Assembly (NCBI GenBank): GCA_033032175.1
Contig: CM065323.1
Span: 9,362,001-9,426,000, forward strand
Length of the DNA: 64,000 nt
Direction: 5' to 3'
Origin: Saturnia japonica
Lineage: Eukaryota > Arthropoda > Insecta > Lepidoptera > Saturniidae
Shown here in pieces: positions 63,501 through 64,000 of the stretch (positions within the stretch are counted from its first letter, which is position 1; each line of letters opens with the position of its first letter). A program made the position numbers and the translations under genes. Under the pieces are notes generated by a model. That model was given only the letters and a program-made list of their open reading frames with translations. It did not search any database and had not been told where the DNA came from.

Positions 63501-64000
63501 TTTTAGTTATGTAGGTATGAATTAGATAAAGGTAAAATGTGTAAAATAAAGTTAGCAACGTTCGAGAAGTCTATTTTTTCATCACCTGAAAAAGAGTAAG
63601 TCCTAATAAGATAAACGAACATAACAATTAATTAAGACTGATATTTAAATAATTCCTAGTAACTAAACATAGGGTGCCTCTGCCTGCCTACTATAAATGT
63701 TATATCCAACTAGGCAAGTACAATTTTTTTATTGACCTGCACTTCCTGCAGACAAATTTCATTGCCAATCGCTCGAGCTTCAAATATTCGTTGAAGTGAT
63801 TTTTCTGTCTTCTATATCTTTGTGATACAGTATACAGTAAACGCACTAAAATTACAGTAAATCTGCTTTAATTACAGGGCATTTGGCATTACTGGGCAGT
63901 GAGCCCGTGAGCCGTGATAAAATTGATTTAATGAAAACTTCAGGAGAGTAGTGTTGCTAAAACTTCAATTAACAACCGATTAATTGAGACAAATTACTCT
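63501..64000. other. no feature recognised
   Basis: No gene, RNA or repeat recognised at the window end. Confidence 0.45.

Noticed and set aside
1..64000. CRISPR array, bacterial operons, ribosome binding sites
   Set aside because: The window is eukaryotic: spliced genes and animal transposons, with no direct repeat array of the CRISPR type.

Overview
This is an AT-rich piece of animal nuclear genome, almost certainly from a moth or butterfly (Lepidoptera). The evidence is intron-containing genes with GT/AG splice sites, two recognisable conserved eukaryotic genes, and a dense population of repeats of lepidopteran type: short Helitrons ending in ...CAGCTAG, tRNA-derived SINEs, several mariner copies and decayed non-LTR retrotransposons. 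Family names for repeats are from memory of lepidopteran genomes and were not checked by search.

Layout. Positions 1 to about 36,580 hold no exon that I recognise. They are a mosaic of transposon remains: mariner copies at 1-692, 15,731-16,516, 18,608-19,923 and 23,341-24,820 (the last with a short LINE inserted in it), many Helitron pieces, two SINEs, LINE fragments, a 53-bp tandem repeat and a MITE with long inverted ends at 35,397-35,766. From 36,585 to 43,865 on the plus strand lie six exons encoding about the last 285 residues of NAA15, the auxiliary (ribosome-anchoring) subunit of the NatA N-terminal acetyltransferase. Every exon junction keeps the reading frame. The N-terminal TPR part (roughly 580 residues in other animals) is not visible, so either a very long intron precedes 36,585 or the rest lies outside the window. 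The introns carry Helitrons, a SINE, an R1-like LINE remnant and inverted-repeat elements.

From 44.2 to 52.3 kb is intergenic sequence with two more copies of the same SINE, a tandem pair of Helitrons, a short perfect hairpin and a deletion derivative of a Tc1/IS630-like transposon. On the minus strand, 55,440 down to 52,416 is a complete five-exon gene for deoxycytidylate (dCMP) deaminase (166 residues), including an 11-nucleotide first coding exon. It converges on NAA15. Beyond it, 55.5-64 kb is mostly featureless AT-rich DNA with a CpG-rich island at 59.6-59.9 kb, a second deletion derivative of the Tc1/IS630-like transposon at 60,140-60,993 that still encodes a free-standing DNA-binding domain, and further repeat fragments.

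The two host genes are housekeeping and do not form a pathway: NAA15 anchors NatA at the ribosome, and dCMP deaminase makes dUMP for thymidylate synthesis. I did not find a new multi-gene system. The most interesting items are the complementary deletion pair of the Tc1/IS630-like element, the LINE-in-mariner chimeric reading frame, the uncharacterised MITE and hairpins, and a candidate recursive splice site at 2,630/2,631.
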